The notes: generated from the sequence alone by a model not told the origin. A DNA stretch of 64,000 nt from an uncultured Verrucomicrobiota bacterium (GCA_902612125.1 CACMBV010000003.1:31001-95000), one strand, 5' to 3'; positions 1 through 8,728 are shown, numbered from the stretch's first letter. Translations and numbers: made by a program.

Positions 1-840
1 GCCTTCAGATTCAAATTCTTTAAGGCGTTTTAAAAATCCTTTTAAATATCCTCTTTTTTCTAGGTATTTTACAGAGAGATAATCAAATAAATTATTTTGA
101 TCGTAGAGCTCATAAGTAGTTTCCATATGAACGCAGAGTGAAGGTTTTTGCTCCAATAAGTAATCAAGAAAATCCATGAAGGATTCTCCCATTTGTTCTA
201 ATGCACCAACAGTGATTACTCCACTGTTTTCTTTGATCTTAAAATTTTTATCTGGAGAGTATAAATTAAAGTGTTGACCAAAAATGTTCATCCCTAATTG
301 CACTCTGAGGAGTTTGATGATCCTTTGGGAAGATGAAGCCCAATCTAGTCCGTAATAGTCTTTGTCAGGATAATGACGAAAGAATTCAACTAGATTATGT
401 GCCGTGCCACAACCGTACTCATAAACATTGTCAAGATCTGAAAAAAAATGGTAAATGATGAATGTGCGCAATACCGAGACGAACTGAGATTCAAATTTGG
501 CAGAATTGGGTTGAATGTAGTCGCCATTATATCGAATTACTTCGTTAAGCTTTACGAATTTTGGAACAAGTTTATTCAGATCGTAATCTGCCTTGATGAA
601 TTCATTGAGGTTTTCTGACCAACCGTCTTCCCAGCACTGCTGACGATGTTGCCCTGACAACTCCAGTTCACCATTTAGCTTATGTATGACACGCAAAAGC
701 GTGTTATCACGCTCTTCTTTGCTGAGCTGTGAATAAGTAAAATCATAATCCCTAACAAGTTGTTTGCACTCTTTAGGAAATCGATCTTTTTTTGTCCCTA
801 AAAGACGGCAAAAATCTTCTATCCCAATCGTTTTATTCAT
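1..840 (-). CDS. SAM-dependent methyltransferase-like protein, 3' end cut by window edge
   Basis: An open frame of 280 codons runs from an ATG at 840-838 off the left edge with no stop. Around residues 137-160 the translation contains VYEYGCGTAHNLVEFF followed by YGLDWASSSQRI, which is the motif I (GxGxG-like) and motif II pattern of class I SAM methyltransferases. The N-terminal ~115 residues are not recognised. It lies 30 bp downstream of the TylF-like methyltransferase gene on the same strand and is probably the next gene of the polysaccharide operon, so a role in methylating a sugar of the surface glycan is inferred. The substrate is unknown and the C-terminus lies outside the window. Confidence 0.8.
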   Translation of the reverse strand, partial: MNKTIGIEDFCRLLGTKKDRFPKECKQLVRDYDFTYSQLSKEERDNTLLRVIHKLNGELELSGQHRQQCWEDGWSENLNEFIKADYDLNKLVPKFVKLNEVIRYNGDYIQPNSAKFESQFVSVLRTFIIYHFFSDLDNVYEYGCGTAHNLVEFFRHYPDKDYYGLDWASSSQRIIKLLRVQLGMNIFGQHFNLYSPDKNFKIKENSGVITVGALEQMGESFMDFLDYLLEQKPSLCVHMETTYELYDQNNLFDYLSVKYLEKRGYLKGFLKRLKEFESEG

Positions 841-870
841 ATCATCAATATCTTTTAAATAATAAGGCAA

Positions 871-1629
871 TCATTCAACCACACAGTACGAAACTCGGCT
901 TGCATGCGGGAAACGCTTCAAGCGAATATTATTTAATCCAATTTCTTCCATCACGGCCAAGGTTTCTCCAGGTGAGTCAGGGTCATTTAATTCATCAAAG
1001 CCAAGGACGCTACCCTTAGTCAAACGAGGCTTGATTAACTCTAGGCATTTTTTTGTAGGCTCATAGAGGTCGAAATCAAAATAAGCGAGTGCGACAATTG
1101 TATGCTGATGCTCCTCAAGATATTTTTCCACTGCGATCGTGGCATCCCCTTTGCACAATTCAAACTTCTCTATGTGAGCGAGAGGATTAAGAGATTCATG
1201 TGCACGAAGTACAGACGATAGATACTCCTCATATTTGCTAGAAAGCGCTAATTGCCCAATTTCCATCATTTCGGAATTTCCATCTTTTTCGTCCAAAGAA
1301 GGAAAACCTTCAAATGTATCAAAAGCGATTAGCTTTCTGTGACGGTTGAATGGGTCATAGATACCCCTCAATGCCTCAAAAAGGGCCATATTCTGCCCCC
1401 ATCGCGTTCCGAACTCCATCACAACACCCTGCACATCAATTATCTGACGAAATAGGTGATCCATAAATAAAATACGAGATAGGTTTTTAGACTCAAGAAA
1501 TAGTCCTAGGTTTGAAAGTAACTGGTCATCAGGAATCGGTGCTTTTTTTAGCAATTCAACCATCACACTACGAGATGATTTCTCAACTTTGCTAGAATAT
1601 TGTTTAATAGAAAGTTTTGAATTATCCAT
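871..1629 (-). CDS. TylF/MycF-like O-methyltransferase
   Basis: 252-residue class I SAM methyltransferase. VVMEFGTRWGQNMALFEAL (residues 69-87) is motif I, IAFDTFEGFP (101-110) is the acidic loop, and the later YFDFDLYEPTKKCL carries the metal-binding Asp pair typical of TylF/macrocin O-methyltransferases, a Mg-dependent sugar O-methyltransferase family. ATG at 1629. It sits 23 bp downstream of an SDR gene in the minus-strand polysaccharide operon, so O-methylation of a deoxysugar is the likely job. The acceptor sugar cannot be told from sequence. Confidence 0.8.
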   Translation of the reverse strand: MDNSKLSIKQYSSKVEKSSRSVMVELLKKAPIPDDQLLSNLGLFLESKNLSRILFMDHLFRQIIDVQGVVMEFGTRWGQNMALFEALRGIYDPFNRHRKLIAFDTFEGFPSLDEKDGNSEMMEIGQLALSSKYEEYLSSVLRAHESLNPLAHIEKFELCKGDATIAVEKYLEEHQHTIVALAYFDFDLYEPTKKCLELIKPRLTKGSVLGFDELNDPDSPGETLAVMEEIGLNNIRLKRFPHASRVSYCVVE

Positions 1630-1652
1630 ATGTAATTTGAACTTATTTTATT

Positions 1653-2378
1653 TCACTTCCAAGGCATACCCCAAAAAGACCTAAGTTTTATTTCATCTAC
1701 CATTGCATGACCTGGAAATGTTAAAAGAAATTCTACAATATTAGCGATTTCATCTACCTGTATCATTCTTTCCTTTTTCCAAGATAAATCTTTAGCCATC
1801 TCCGTATGGACTGAACTCGGAGCAATTACATGTACCCGTATACCGTATTCCTGCAATTCCTGAGCCATCACTTTGGATAATCCATGTAAAGCATGTTTTG
1901 ATGTAGCGTAAGAACATTCGTTTTTATGTGCCTTGTAACCCACCACCGAAGACATATTTATGATTATAGGTCGTTCAGATTTCTTGAGATATCGTAATGT
2001 TTCACTGCAGAAGATAAAGGGTGCACGCACATTTGTCGTGAAATGCATTTCGAATTCATCTATAGAAACATCTTCAAAGCGATTCTTTATTGATGAACCT
2101 GCATTGTTTATTAAAAAGTCAATTCCGCCAAACTTTTCAGCTACTTGAGCTACTGAATCCTTTATGAAATCAGCATCCGAAATATCGCCAATGCAAACAT
2201 GGGTCTCACTGCTTTGCCCGTTCGCCATTTCAAGGACAGGCGTAAGTTTAGAGGCATCTCTACAGAATAATGCAATATTCATTTTGTGGCGCATGAGCAT
2301 TCTTGCGATGGAAATACCGATTCCACCGCTGGCTCCGGTCAGAAGCACTGTTTTTCCTTTAATTGAAAGTAAATTCAA
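1653..2378 (-). CDS. Short-chain dehydrogenase/reductase
   Basis: 241-residue classical SDR. The NAD(P)-binding TGASGGIG is at residues 14-21, NNAG at 91-94, the catalytic Ser in NMSSVVG (about 143-144), and YATSK gives Tyr157-x3-Lys161. All catalytic residues are present, so it should be an active NAD(P)H-dependent oxidoreductase. The closest functional family by pattern is 3-oxoacyl-ACP reductase-like SDRs, but within this sugar cluster (aminotransferase, epimerases, methyltransferases) a keto-sugar reductase is a reasonable inference. It follows the 142-residue unknown protein by 14 bp and precedes the TylF-like gene. Confidence 0.85.
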   Translation of the reverse strand: MNLLSIKGKTVLLTGASGGIGISIARMLMRHKMNIALFCRDASKLTPVLEMANGQSSETHVCIGDISDADFIKDSVAQVAEKFGGIDFLINNAGSSIKNRFEDVSIDEFEMHFTTNVRAPFIFCSETLRYLKKSERPIIINMSSVVGYKAHKNECSYATSKHALHGLSKVMAQELQEYGIRVHVIAPSSVHTEMAKDLSWKKERMIQVDEIANIVEFLLTFPGHAMVDEIKLRSFWGMPWK

Positions 2379-2392
2379 AATCCTGAGAGTAT

Positions 2393-2821
2393 CTAGTAAC
2401 TAACCTGCCAGCCTTCCAGGCTATCAGTCTCTATATTGGTGCGTTTCTGGGAGGGCTCCTTATCCCCACAATGTTCGAGGAGCAAATTTTTTGATTGGTT
2501 ACGAATACCATTGAGCTGATGTGCCAATTTTAAGTTGTCGTTATAGGAATCAGGGTCTTCAGCCATCTTGTCCTTAATGTACCATATGTGCACATTGATT
2601 TGTGCGATAACCACCGCATATCGAAGTAAACGGGCAGAGCATTTTATGTCTTTTGACTCTAATAAAAGATCAATATCATGTTCAATATCAGCGATGGATT
2701 TAGTATAGTCACCTTTGCTTTTATCCAAGAGCATTTCTTTGATTTGATCCACTGTTAAGCGGTCTAATAAATCAGCGATAGGCAGCTGAAACTTAAAATT
2801 ATTATCTTTATCTTCACTCAT
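2393..2821 (-). CDS. Hypothetical protein in polysaccharide operon
   Basis: 142-residue predicted soluble, mostly helical protein, with no signal peptide or membrane segment. I do not recognise the family. The N-terminal half is acidic (DKDNNFKFQLPIADLLDRL, then a helix rich in Lys/Asp), the middle has RLLRYAVVIAQINVHIWYIKD, and the C-terminus is polar. It lies between an epimerase gene (10 bp away) and the SDR gene (14 bp), both on the same strand, and ORF density makes it very probably real. Conserved small helical proteins like this often accompany sugar-modifying enzymes, but no function is claimed. Confidence 0.65.
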   Translation of the reverse strand: MSEDKDNNFKFQLPIADLLDRLTVDQIKEMLLDKSKGDYTKSIADIEHDIDLLLESKDIKCSARLLRYAVVIAQINVHIWYIKDKMAEDPDSYNDNLKLAHQLNGIRNQSKNLLLEHCGDKEPSQKRTNIETDSLEGWQVSY

Positions 2822-2831
2822 TTTTTAAAGA

Positions 2832-3839
2832 TTAATGATTCCGACGGCCATTGATGGCCAAGTCTTTATTTTCTAAAAACCATGAAATAGTTTTACGCAA
2901 TCCATCCGCCAAACTTGTCAACAGTTTATAGTCGATTAACTCACGAGCCCGCTCAGTGGATAGCAAGCGATATGGGTCCCCTGCCGGACCACTATTCTGC
3001 CACTCAACCATAGGAGTTTCATCACTTACAGAAACCAAAGTTTCTACAAGTGTTTGAATCGATATTGGTACACCTGACCCGATATTAATTGGCGTTGAAC
3101 CAGGGGCATCTTTCATTGCTTTGATCAACCAATACGCAAGGTCTTCTGAAAAAATAAAATCACGTATTACATTGCCACTTCCCCATACCTTAAGTGGGTT
3201 TTCTCCGCTGTTTATGCGTGCGATCAAAGCAGGTATTACTTGAGCTGTTTTCGGGTTAAAATCATCAAAAGGTCCGAAAACATTTGAGGGGCGAACTACC
3301 TTCACCCCTTCCCATCCATGCTCGAGTTTGTATGCTTCCGCTTGAATTTCTCCTATGCGCTTAGCTAAACCAGGGATTCGGTCATTCTGGATAGGCACTC
3401 CGTTCCATATGGAATCTTCTTCTTTAGCTTGGTCCGATTGTGGGTATGCACAAATGCTACTTACAAATAAGAAATTAGGCACAGATGCCTTGTGGGCCGC
3501 ATCCATCAGATTGGTTTGAAAACGTAGCATTGGCACAAGATAGCTGGCGACTTTTGATTCACCAATACCTACGGACCCCTTTATACCTAGAAGATTAAAA
3601 ACCATATCACGCCTTCTGCATACAGTTAAGCAATTCTCCTCATTTGTTAAGTCAATGCGTACGAATTCCACGCCTTCTGATAAAACTTCAGAAGCAAAAA
3701 TTTTATCATCCAACGATGCTACAGTTACCTTGGCTCCAGCCTTAACCAAGAGTTTCACCATGGGAATTCCGATTGTACCTGTTCCACCAGCAACTAAAAT
3801 ATCCTTATTTCGATAAAAGTCTTCTAAACTATGATGCAT
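2832..3839 (-). CDS. NAD-dependent epimerase/dehydratase, GDP-fucose synthase-like, catalytic Tyr replaced
   Basis: 335-residue extended SDR. The Rossmann motif GGTGTIG is at residues 18-24 and the SSICAY segment with Ser127/128 is present. The C-terminal half (VVRPSNVFGPFDDFN, VWGSGNVIRDFIFSEDLA) follows the GDP-L-fucose synthase/UDP-glucose epimerase pattern closely. The position of the usual Tyr in YxxxK reads P156-G-L-A-K160, so the general-acid/base tyrosine is missing while the lysine is kept. Its ATG overlaps the end of the aldo/keto reductase by 16 bp, implying translational coupling. It could be an inactive or altered epimerase, or use another residue; a GDP-sugar substrate is inferred from the neighbouring GDP-mannose enzymes. 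Confidence 0.8.
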   Translation of the reverse strand: MHHSLEDFYRNKDILVAGGTGTIGIPMVKLLVKAGAKVTVASLDDKIFASEVLSEGVEFVRIDLTNEENCLTVCRRRDMVFNLLGIKGSVGIGESKVASYLVPMLRFQTNLMDAAHKASVPNFLFVSSICAYPQSDQAKEEDSIWNGVPIQNDRIPGLAKRIGEIQAEAYKLEHGWEGVKVVRPSNVFGPFDDFNPKTAQVIPALIARINSGENPLKVWGSGNVIRDFIFSEDLAYWLIKAMKDAPGSTPINIGSGVPISIQTLVETLVSVSDETPMVEWQNSGPAGDPYRLLSTERARELIDYKLLTSLADGLRKTISWFLENKDLAINGRRNH

Positions 3840-4999
3840 GGTACTTCTTTCTCCCCCTTAAATGCGATTACCCAAGCCCAATACCTAAGTCGCCCTTCAA
3901 TGAGTAAATAAGCTTTTTTTGTTATGCTGTGAGAAACTTTAATCGGGCGAAATAGTTCACCTTTTAGAAAGTCTTCTGATAGATCTAAGGGACTTGGAGA
4001 CATATTATTTTTATTGGCAATAGCCTCATCAACAGTCTTGTAGACTTTTCGGTCATCAGTGTTTGCAGCTTTTATTAATGAAGGGGGAATGTTTTCAATT
4101 TGCACTTTATAGAGTTTATCAATTTGAGCGTATAAATCCTCGGACATTTCATATTGTAATGACTCAATATTAGAGAGCATATGCCGTTCAGTTGAAACTT
4201 TTGGTATAATAGCAACATTCTTGTGAGAGACGAGCCATGAAAGAATCATCTGAGGAATAGTAATATTTAACTTATTAGCTAAATGTTCTAACACGCTCTT
4301 GCGCTCATCATTAGGAACCAATTTGCCTTCCATTAAGGGACTATACGCAATCATGATGCGTTCTTCTTTTTGGCAAGCCGGTAAAAAATTTTGTTCAGCA
4401 AAACGATCAGCTAAATTGAAAGCTTGTTGTAAGGAAACAAATCGGCCTTCTGGGAGTTTTTTCTTGGCAATTATTATCTGGCTCAGAGTGGCGTTTGATA
4501 ATCCAACATATTTTATTAAACCTTCTTCCAAAAGTTGATTGAATCCATCTATTGTTGATTCAAATGGAATACGATTATTAGGCCAGTGAGTTTGATAAAG
4601 ATCTATATAATCAGTATTTAGGTGTTCCAAGCTGTGCTTACAAGCTTCAATCATTAGTTGTGGCGAGCTGTTTTCTGGGCTAAATTTCGTTCCAATTTGA
4701 ATCTTAGACCGGCAGTCTTTCACAGCAATTCCGAGAATTTCTTCGGAGTGTCCAGCTCCATAAATCTCTGCGGTATCAACAAAGGTTAATCCTTTCTCGA
4801 AACCTGCTCTTAAAATTTCAATCGATTTACTGTCTTTGGAATAGTCTTTTTCAAAAAAACCACCAATTCCCATCATGCCTTGTCCCATTTCTGGAATGAC
4901 AAATTCAGAATTATTAAGCCGAAGTTTTTTTATGAGCAATGATCGACAACTGATTCGTAAAGGGCGTCTGCGTTTAGCTTGTATTTTGCTCTCAGCCAT
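3824..4999 (-). CDS. Aldo/keto reductase with C-terminal ParB-like domain
   Basis: The AKR barrel occupies about residues 24-300 with the full tetrad: Asp75 and Tyr80 (FVDTAEIYGAGHSEE), Lys105 (IGTKFS) and His138 (YQTHWP). After a linker, residues 335-391 read like a ParB/sulfiredoxin-fold domain: PLDLSEDFLKG, RPIKV, then YLLIEGRLRYWAW and VPCIIV at the very end, matching the box I-II pattern of ParB N-terminal domains (xxEGxxRxxA...xxPvxv). The longest ORF starts at 4999 but overlaps the transketolase gene by 70 bp; a TTG at 4939 (MLIKKLRLNN) starts right at the family's usual N-terminus with a 10 bp overlap and may be the true start. Likely reduces a keto-sugar made by the ThDP enzymes upstream; the ParB part is unexplained. 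Confidence 0.8.
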   Translation of the reverse strand: MAESKIQAKRRRPLRISCRSLLIKKLRLNNSEFVIPEMGQGMMGIGGFFEKDYSKDSKSIEILRAGFEKGLTFVDTAEIYGAGHSEEILGIAVKDCRSKIQIGTKFSPENSSPQLMIEACKHSLEHLNTDYIDLYQTHWPNNRIPFESTIDGFNQLLEEGLIKYVGLSNATLSQIIIAKKKLPEGRFVSLQQAFNLADRFAEQNFLPACQKEERIMIAYSPLMEGKLVPNDERKSVLEHLANKLNITIPQMILSWLVSHKNVAIIPKVSTERHMLSNIESLQYEMSEDLYAQIDKLYKVQIENIPPSLIKAANTDDRKVYKTVDEAIANKNNMSPSPLDLSEDFLKGELFRPIKVSHSITKKAYLLIEGRLRYWAWVIAFKGEKEVPCIIV

Positions 5000-5862
5000 T
5001 CTCTCGATCCATAAAAATAAATCGGCTCTTCGGGTAAAGTTAAACCCTTTAGAGGAATTATTTCACCAGATTCAAGAATTATTCTAGCTATAAAGTCTGA
5101 AAGTCCTCCACTTGGTACTTGCTCCTCAACAACAAAAACTCGCTGATATTTTCTTAGTTTTTTTAACAGGGCTATTTCATTAATTGGCTTTAATCTAATA
5201 ACATCAATATGGCCGGTCATGTACCCCGAATCCTGTAGAAGATTACATAATTTAACAGCTTCGTGCCCAATATGCCCTGTACTAACTATCGCGATATCAT
5301 TAGCTTTTCGTACCTCAATAAAGCCGTCATTTAAATCAAAATCGCTTGAATGAATTATAGGTAATACTCCTTTTTCAATACGAATGTAGGACGGTGATTT
5401 TAGATTATGTGCTTCTAATAATGAACAACAGGTGGCAACGCAATCAGAAGGATTATATATCGTAAGATTTGGCATTCCGCGTAGCACTGATATGTCCAAA
5501 GTAGAATGATGAGTCGGTCCATCCGCTGCGTAGGTCAATCCACCTCCTGAAGCAAGGATTGTTACTGGTAAGTTTAAGCAACAAAGATTGACCATAATTT
5601 GTTCTGCACAACGCAGACTCATAAAGTTTGTAATTCCGTAGGCATAAACCTTCATACCAGACTGAGCAAGCCCTGCGGAGATGTTAATAATGTTTTGCTC
5701 AGCTATACCCACATTGATATATCTGTCTGGGAACTTTCTTTTGAAGGATTCTAAAGAAAATGCTGACTGATCATTTACGAGTATAACAGTAGAACAATCA
5801 TCTTTTGATAACTCGATCAATGTATTAAAAATAGCATCACGCAAGTCAGTGTCAGATTTCAT
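4930..5862 (-). CDS. Transketolase C-terminal subunit (split transketolase)
   Basis: 310 residues covering the pyrimidine-binding (Pyr) and C-terminal transketolase domains. Seen: FPDRYINVGIAEQNIINISAGLA (residues about 44-66), whose Glu in GIAEQN is the ThDP-activating glutamate of transketolases; TYAADGPTHHSTLDISVLRG; and the C-terminal RVFVVEEQVPSGGLSDF. The N-terminal half is encoded just upstream (4 bp gap), giving the split transketolase arrangement. Such pairs in sugar clusters transfer two-carbon units onto sugars; here the pair sits beside an E1 alpha/beta pair and an aldo/keto reductase. Pentose-phosphate metabolism is less likely because of the context, but the split form alone does not exclude it. 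Confidence 0.85.
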   Translation of the reverse strand: MKSDTDLRDAIFNTLIELSKDDCSTVILVNDQSAFSLESFKRKFPDRYINVGIAEQNIINISAGLAQSGMKVYAYGITNFMSLRCAEQIMVNLCCLNLPVTILASGGGLTYAADGPTHHSTLDISVLRGMPNLTIYNPSDCVATCCSLLEAHNLKSPSYIRIEKGVLPIIHSSDFDLNDGFIEVRKANDIAIVSTGHIGHEAVKLCNLLQDSGYMTGHIDVIRLKPINEIALLKKLRKYQRVFVVEEQVPSGGLSDFIARIILESGEIIPLKGLTLPEEPIYFYGSREWLRAKYKLNADALYESVVDHCS

Positions 5863-5866
5863 TCTC

Positions 5867-6694
5867 CTAATTATCCATTCCTAATTCGCGTTTAGATTGT
5901 GCTAGCAGGTCTCCTTGTGGTACTCTATGATGCCACCCTACTTCATCTTCCATGAATGAAACACCTTTACCCTTTTTGGTTTCAGCGATTATTACTGATG
6001 GTGAATTCTTTTCGGCCTTCGCTTCTACAAAAGCACGGTCCAAACAACTATAATCATGGCCGTTCGCATTTATAACATGCCAGCCAAATGCCTTCCATTT
6101 ATCGCTAAAAGGCTCCAGCGCATTACAGTCTTCGGTATTGCTTAGAGTAATCTCCCTGTTTCGATCGACAATTCCAATCAAATTTTCGAGCTTATGGTGT
6201 CCGGCAAAAGATGCTGCTTCCCATATAGAACCCTCGTAACATTCACCGTCTCCCATCATAACAAATGTGCAATATTTATGTCCTTGTAAGCGTGCACCAA
6301 GGGCCATTCCTACACCGAAACCAAGTCCGTTACCTAGAGAACCGGTACTTAATTCAATTCCAGGCAATCTTGAATCAACATGACCTCCAAGTAGAGTTCC
6401 ATCGTTTCCGTAAGTATCAAGTAAGTATTCAGGAAAAAATTTAGCTCTTGATAGAACTGCATAGAGTACTTCACAAGCATGTCCTTTGCTATGGATATAC
6501 CTATCTCGGCTAGGATCCTTACAAGAATCAGATTTTGAATTCAGAATACCACCAAAATAAAGACATGTTAAAATATCTGCACAAGACAATGAACCACCAA
6601 TATGACCATGTCCAGCCTGAGATATCATTTGAAGAATTTTCTGACGAACCCAGAGAGCATGACTTTTTAAATTATTTATCTTCTTCTTATTCAA
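5867..6694 (-). CDS. Transketolase N-terminal subunit (split transketolase)
   Basis: 275 residues, the ThDP pyrophosphate-binding half. GHGHIGGSLS (residues 28-37) carries the family's conserved His. The ThDP/Mg motif begins with GDGECYEGS (148-156) and ends at Asn179 (GIVDRNRE), the standard GDG...N spacing. ELSTGSLGNGLGFGVGMA (114-131) is also typical. The gene precedes its partner by 4 bp and follows the E1 beta gene by 5 bp, so all four ThDP subunits are translated from one message. Active as a heterodimer or heterotetramer with the C-terminal subunit. Confidence 0.87.
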   Translation of the reverse strand: MNKKKINNLKSHALWVRQKILQMISQAGHGHIGGSLSCADILTCLYFGGILNSKSDSCKDPSRDRYIHSKGHACEVLYAVLSRAKFFPEYLLDTYGNDGTLLGGHVDSRLPGIELSTGSLGNGLGFGVGMALGARLQGHKYCTFVMMGDGECYEGSIWEAASFAGHHKLENLIGIVDRNREITLSNTEDCNALEPFSDKWKAFGWHVINANGHDYSCLDRAFVEAKAEKNSPSVIIAETKKGKGVSFMEDEVGWHHRVPQGDLLAQSKRELGMDN

Positions 6695-6699
6695 AAACC

Positions 6700-7761
6700 T
6701 TAGAATGGTCCTTTGAACTTTTTATATACATCGGCCATTGATTTCTCATCGGGTAAAGGAATGCCGTGATTTGAATTGCCAGTAACAATATTAGCAATGT
6801 CATCTGAAAGGGTAAAGAGATTTGGGTAATATAAATCTTCCAGACTTTTCGCAGTGGGGCAGGGGGCCGGAGCCATTCCAATAGTTTTTGCTGGTGCAAT
6901 TAGCAGTGTCGGGTCTTTCTCTAGAACCCACCTACATACCTCTGCCCCCACCCCATATGCTTTCCAACTCGTATCTGCAATTATCAATTTCTTTGTTTTT
7001 CTTATGCTCTCAATAATTAATTCACGCTGCGGATGGGAAGCACTATGGATATCAATCACTTCACAGGAGATTCCCGCACTTTTTGATAAATGCTCGGCTG
7101 CTCTTAAAGTTTCAAGAACCATAATAGAAGTAGCTACAATGGTTACATCATTACCTTCCCGAACTATATAAGAAGAATGAAGCGGATTGCTTTTTGTGGC
7201 ATATACTCCTTTAGCAAATCCCAAATCGTACATTAACCTGTGCTCTATGCTGATTACCGGATTCATGTACTTCTCAGCAGCATAAAGATAAGAGCTCAAG
7301 ATTGTATCTGGGTGGGAGGGTAAAATCACGGTTAAACCAGGAAAATGGGAAAAGGTAGATTGTAGGCTTTGCGAGTGTTGTGCTCCCTGACCCCAACTGC
7401 GTCCGACGACCAATCTTATAAGCATAGGCACTTCAAAAATTCCGCCAAACATATAACGATATTTTGATGCCAGATTGATTATTTGATTCATGCAGACCAA
7501 AGAAAAATCGGCTCTAATGTGAGTTTGGATAGGGTATAAGCCATTTAATGATGCTCCAATCCCAACACCCGTTGTTGCTTCTTCGGCCAGCGGTACATCA
7601 AAAACTCGATTATCACCAAATTTTTCTTGTAAACCTTGAGTAGTGCCAAATATCCCCTTAAAATCGTTAACTCCTTGTCCCATTATTATCGCATTTGAAT
7701 TCTCCTCCATGATTTTTTCCATGCAATGAGCCAAGGCTGTCCTATATGTTAATGTTTTCAA
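6700..7761 (-). CDS. E1-type dehydrogenase beta subunit (transketolase-like, Pyr domain)
   Basis: 353 residues resembling the beta subunit of pyruvate/acetoin dehydrogenase E1. LAEEATTGVGIGASLNGLYPI holds the ThDP-activating Glu in the E1-beta position, followed by RLVVGRSWGQGAQHSQSLQ and the C-terminal transketolase domain (EVIDIHSASHPQRELIIESI, SWKAYGVGAEV). It is paired with the alpha subunit 3 bp upstream. No lipoyl E2 or E3 is present nearby, so a classical oxoacid dehydrogenase complex is unlikely. A ThDP-dependent condensation or C2/C3 transfer in unusual-sugar synthesis is inferred. Confidence 0.83.
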   Translation of the reverse strand: MKTLTYRTALAHCMEKIMEENSNAIIMGQGVNDFKGIFGTTQGLQEKFGDNRVFDVPLAEEATTGVGIGASLNGLYPIQTHIRADFSLVCMNQIINLASKYRYMFGGIFEVPMLIRLVVGRSWGQGAQHSQSLQSTFSHFPGLTVILPSHPDTILSSYLYAAEKYMNPVISIEHRLMYDLGFAKGVYATKSNPLHSSYIVREGNDVTIVATSIMVLETLRAAEHLSKSAGISCEVIDIHSASHPQRELIIESIRKTKKLIIADTSWKAYGVGAEVCRWVLEKDPTLLIAPAKTIGMAPAPCPTAKSLEDLYYPNLFTLSDDIANIVTGNSNHGIPLPDEKSMADVYKKFKGPF

Positions 7762-7764
7762 AAA

Positions 7765-8700
7765 CTAAATAATATCCGTAAGCAATTCTTCAGTTTTAGG
7801 CCATGGGCTCTTTTCTGCAAAATTTACAGCATTTTGAATCTCTTCCCTAATTCCTGGAATGAACTTGGCGATCGATTCTTTATCATTGACTAATGGATCT
7901 TTACTTTTCCAGTTTTCAAAATCACTTGAAGATCTGTAACCATCATTAAAGTCTTCTCCCGGACCAACATGTTCGCAATATCTAAAGGTTTCTATTTCTA
8001 AAAGTCTAGGTCTACCATTTGATTTTATGAGATTTATGTTTTCTGAAGTTCTCTTCTGGATCTTACAAAAATTGTAACCATCCGAAATATATTCAGATTC
8101 AATTCCATACACATTTGCGTGGGTCGAAATGTTAAAGCTTTGTCGATCTTTTTGACTCGAATGAACTGCCAAGCCGTTATTTTCGCATACAAATAGCATA
8201 GGTAATTTCATTAAGGATGCGAAATTAATGGACTCGTGATAAACTCCTTCATCCGTTGCCCCATCCCCAAATACTGCTACAATTAATTGATCCTTATTTA
8301 AGTTCCTGGAAGCCAAGGCAGCACCAACTGCATGAGGTATTGTGCTCGCAACAACTGCAGATGAACCCATCATTCCAACAGTGGCATCAGCAAGATGCAT
8401 TGATCCTGCTTTACCTTTGTTTGAACCGGTGGATTTACCATAGAGTTCCGCCATCATCTCAGTAAGTTTACCACCTTTTGCGATGTAATATGCATGAGAT
8501 CTATATGTTCCAAACAACAAGTCCTTCTTAGTTAAGCAGGCACATATTCCCGATGCAACAGCCTCTTGGCCTAATGACAAATGAACAGGACTTTGGATTT
8601 TGTCACTAGGGTATAATTCAATAATTTTTTCTTCAAATTTCCTTATTAATAAAGATACGCGAAAAAGCTTATCATAATGAATAGAAGGCGAATCAGGCAT
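7765..8700 (-). CDS. E1-type dehydrogenase alpha subunit (ThDP-binding)
   Basis: 311 residues, E1 alpha family. HLSLGQEAVASG (residues 40-51), FGTYRSHAYYIAKGG (63-77) and the ThDP motif GDGATDEGVYHESINFAS (145-162) ending ENN (173-175) are all present. Near the C-terminus RLLEIETFRYCEHVGPGEDF resembles the E1 alpha phosphorylation-loop region. Pairs with the beta subunit immediately downstream (3 bp). Usual partners E2/E3 are absent, which argues for a stand-alone acyl- or ketol-transferring enzyme in the polysaccharide cluster. Confidence 0.85.
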   Translation of the reverse strand: MPDSPSIHYDKLFRVSLLIRKFEEKIIELYPSDKIQSPVHLSLGQEAVASGICACLTKKDLLFGTYRSHAYYIAKGGKLTEMMAELYGKSTGSNKGKAGSMHLADATVGMMGSSAVVASTIPHAVGAALASRNLNKDQLIVAVFGDGATDEGVYHESINFASLMKLPMLFVCENNGLAVHSSQKDRQSFNISTHANVYGIESEYISDGYNFCKIQKRTSENINLIKSNGRPRLLEIETFRYCEHVGPGEDFNDGYRSSSDFENWKSKDPLVNDKESIAKFIPGIREEIQNAVNFAEKSPWPKTEELLTDII

Positions 8701-8728
8701 TAAATGTAATTATACATTTCACGAGGAA

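Noticed and set aside
3840..4999. Start of the AKR gene at 4999 as the only choice
   Set aside because: The first 20 codons shadow the transketolase gene; a TTG at 4939 fits the family start better, so both are recorded.
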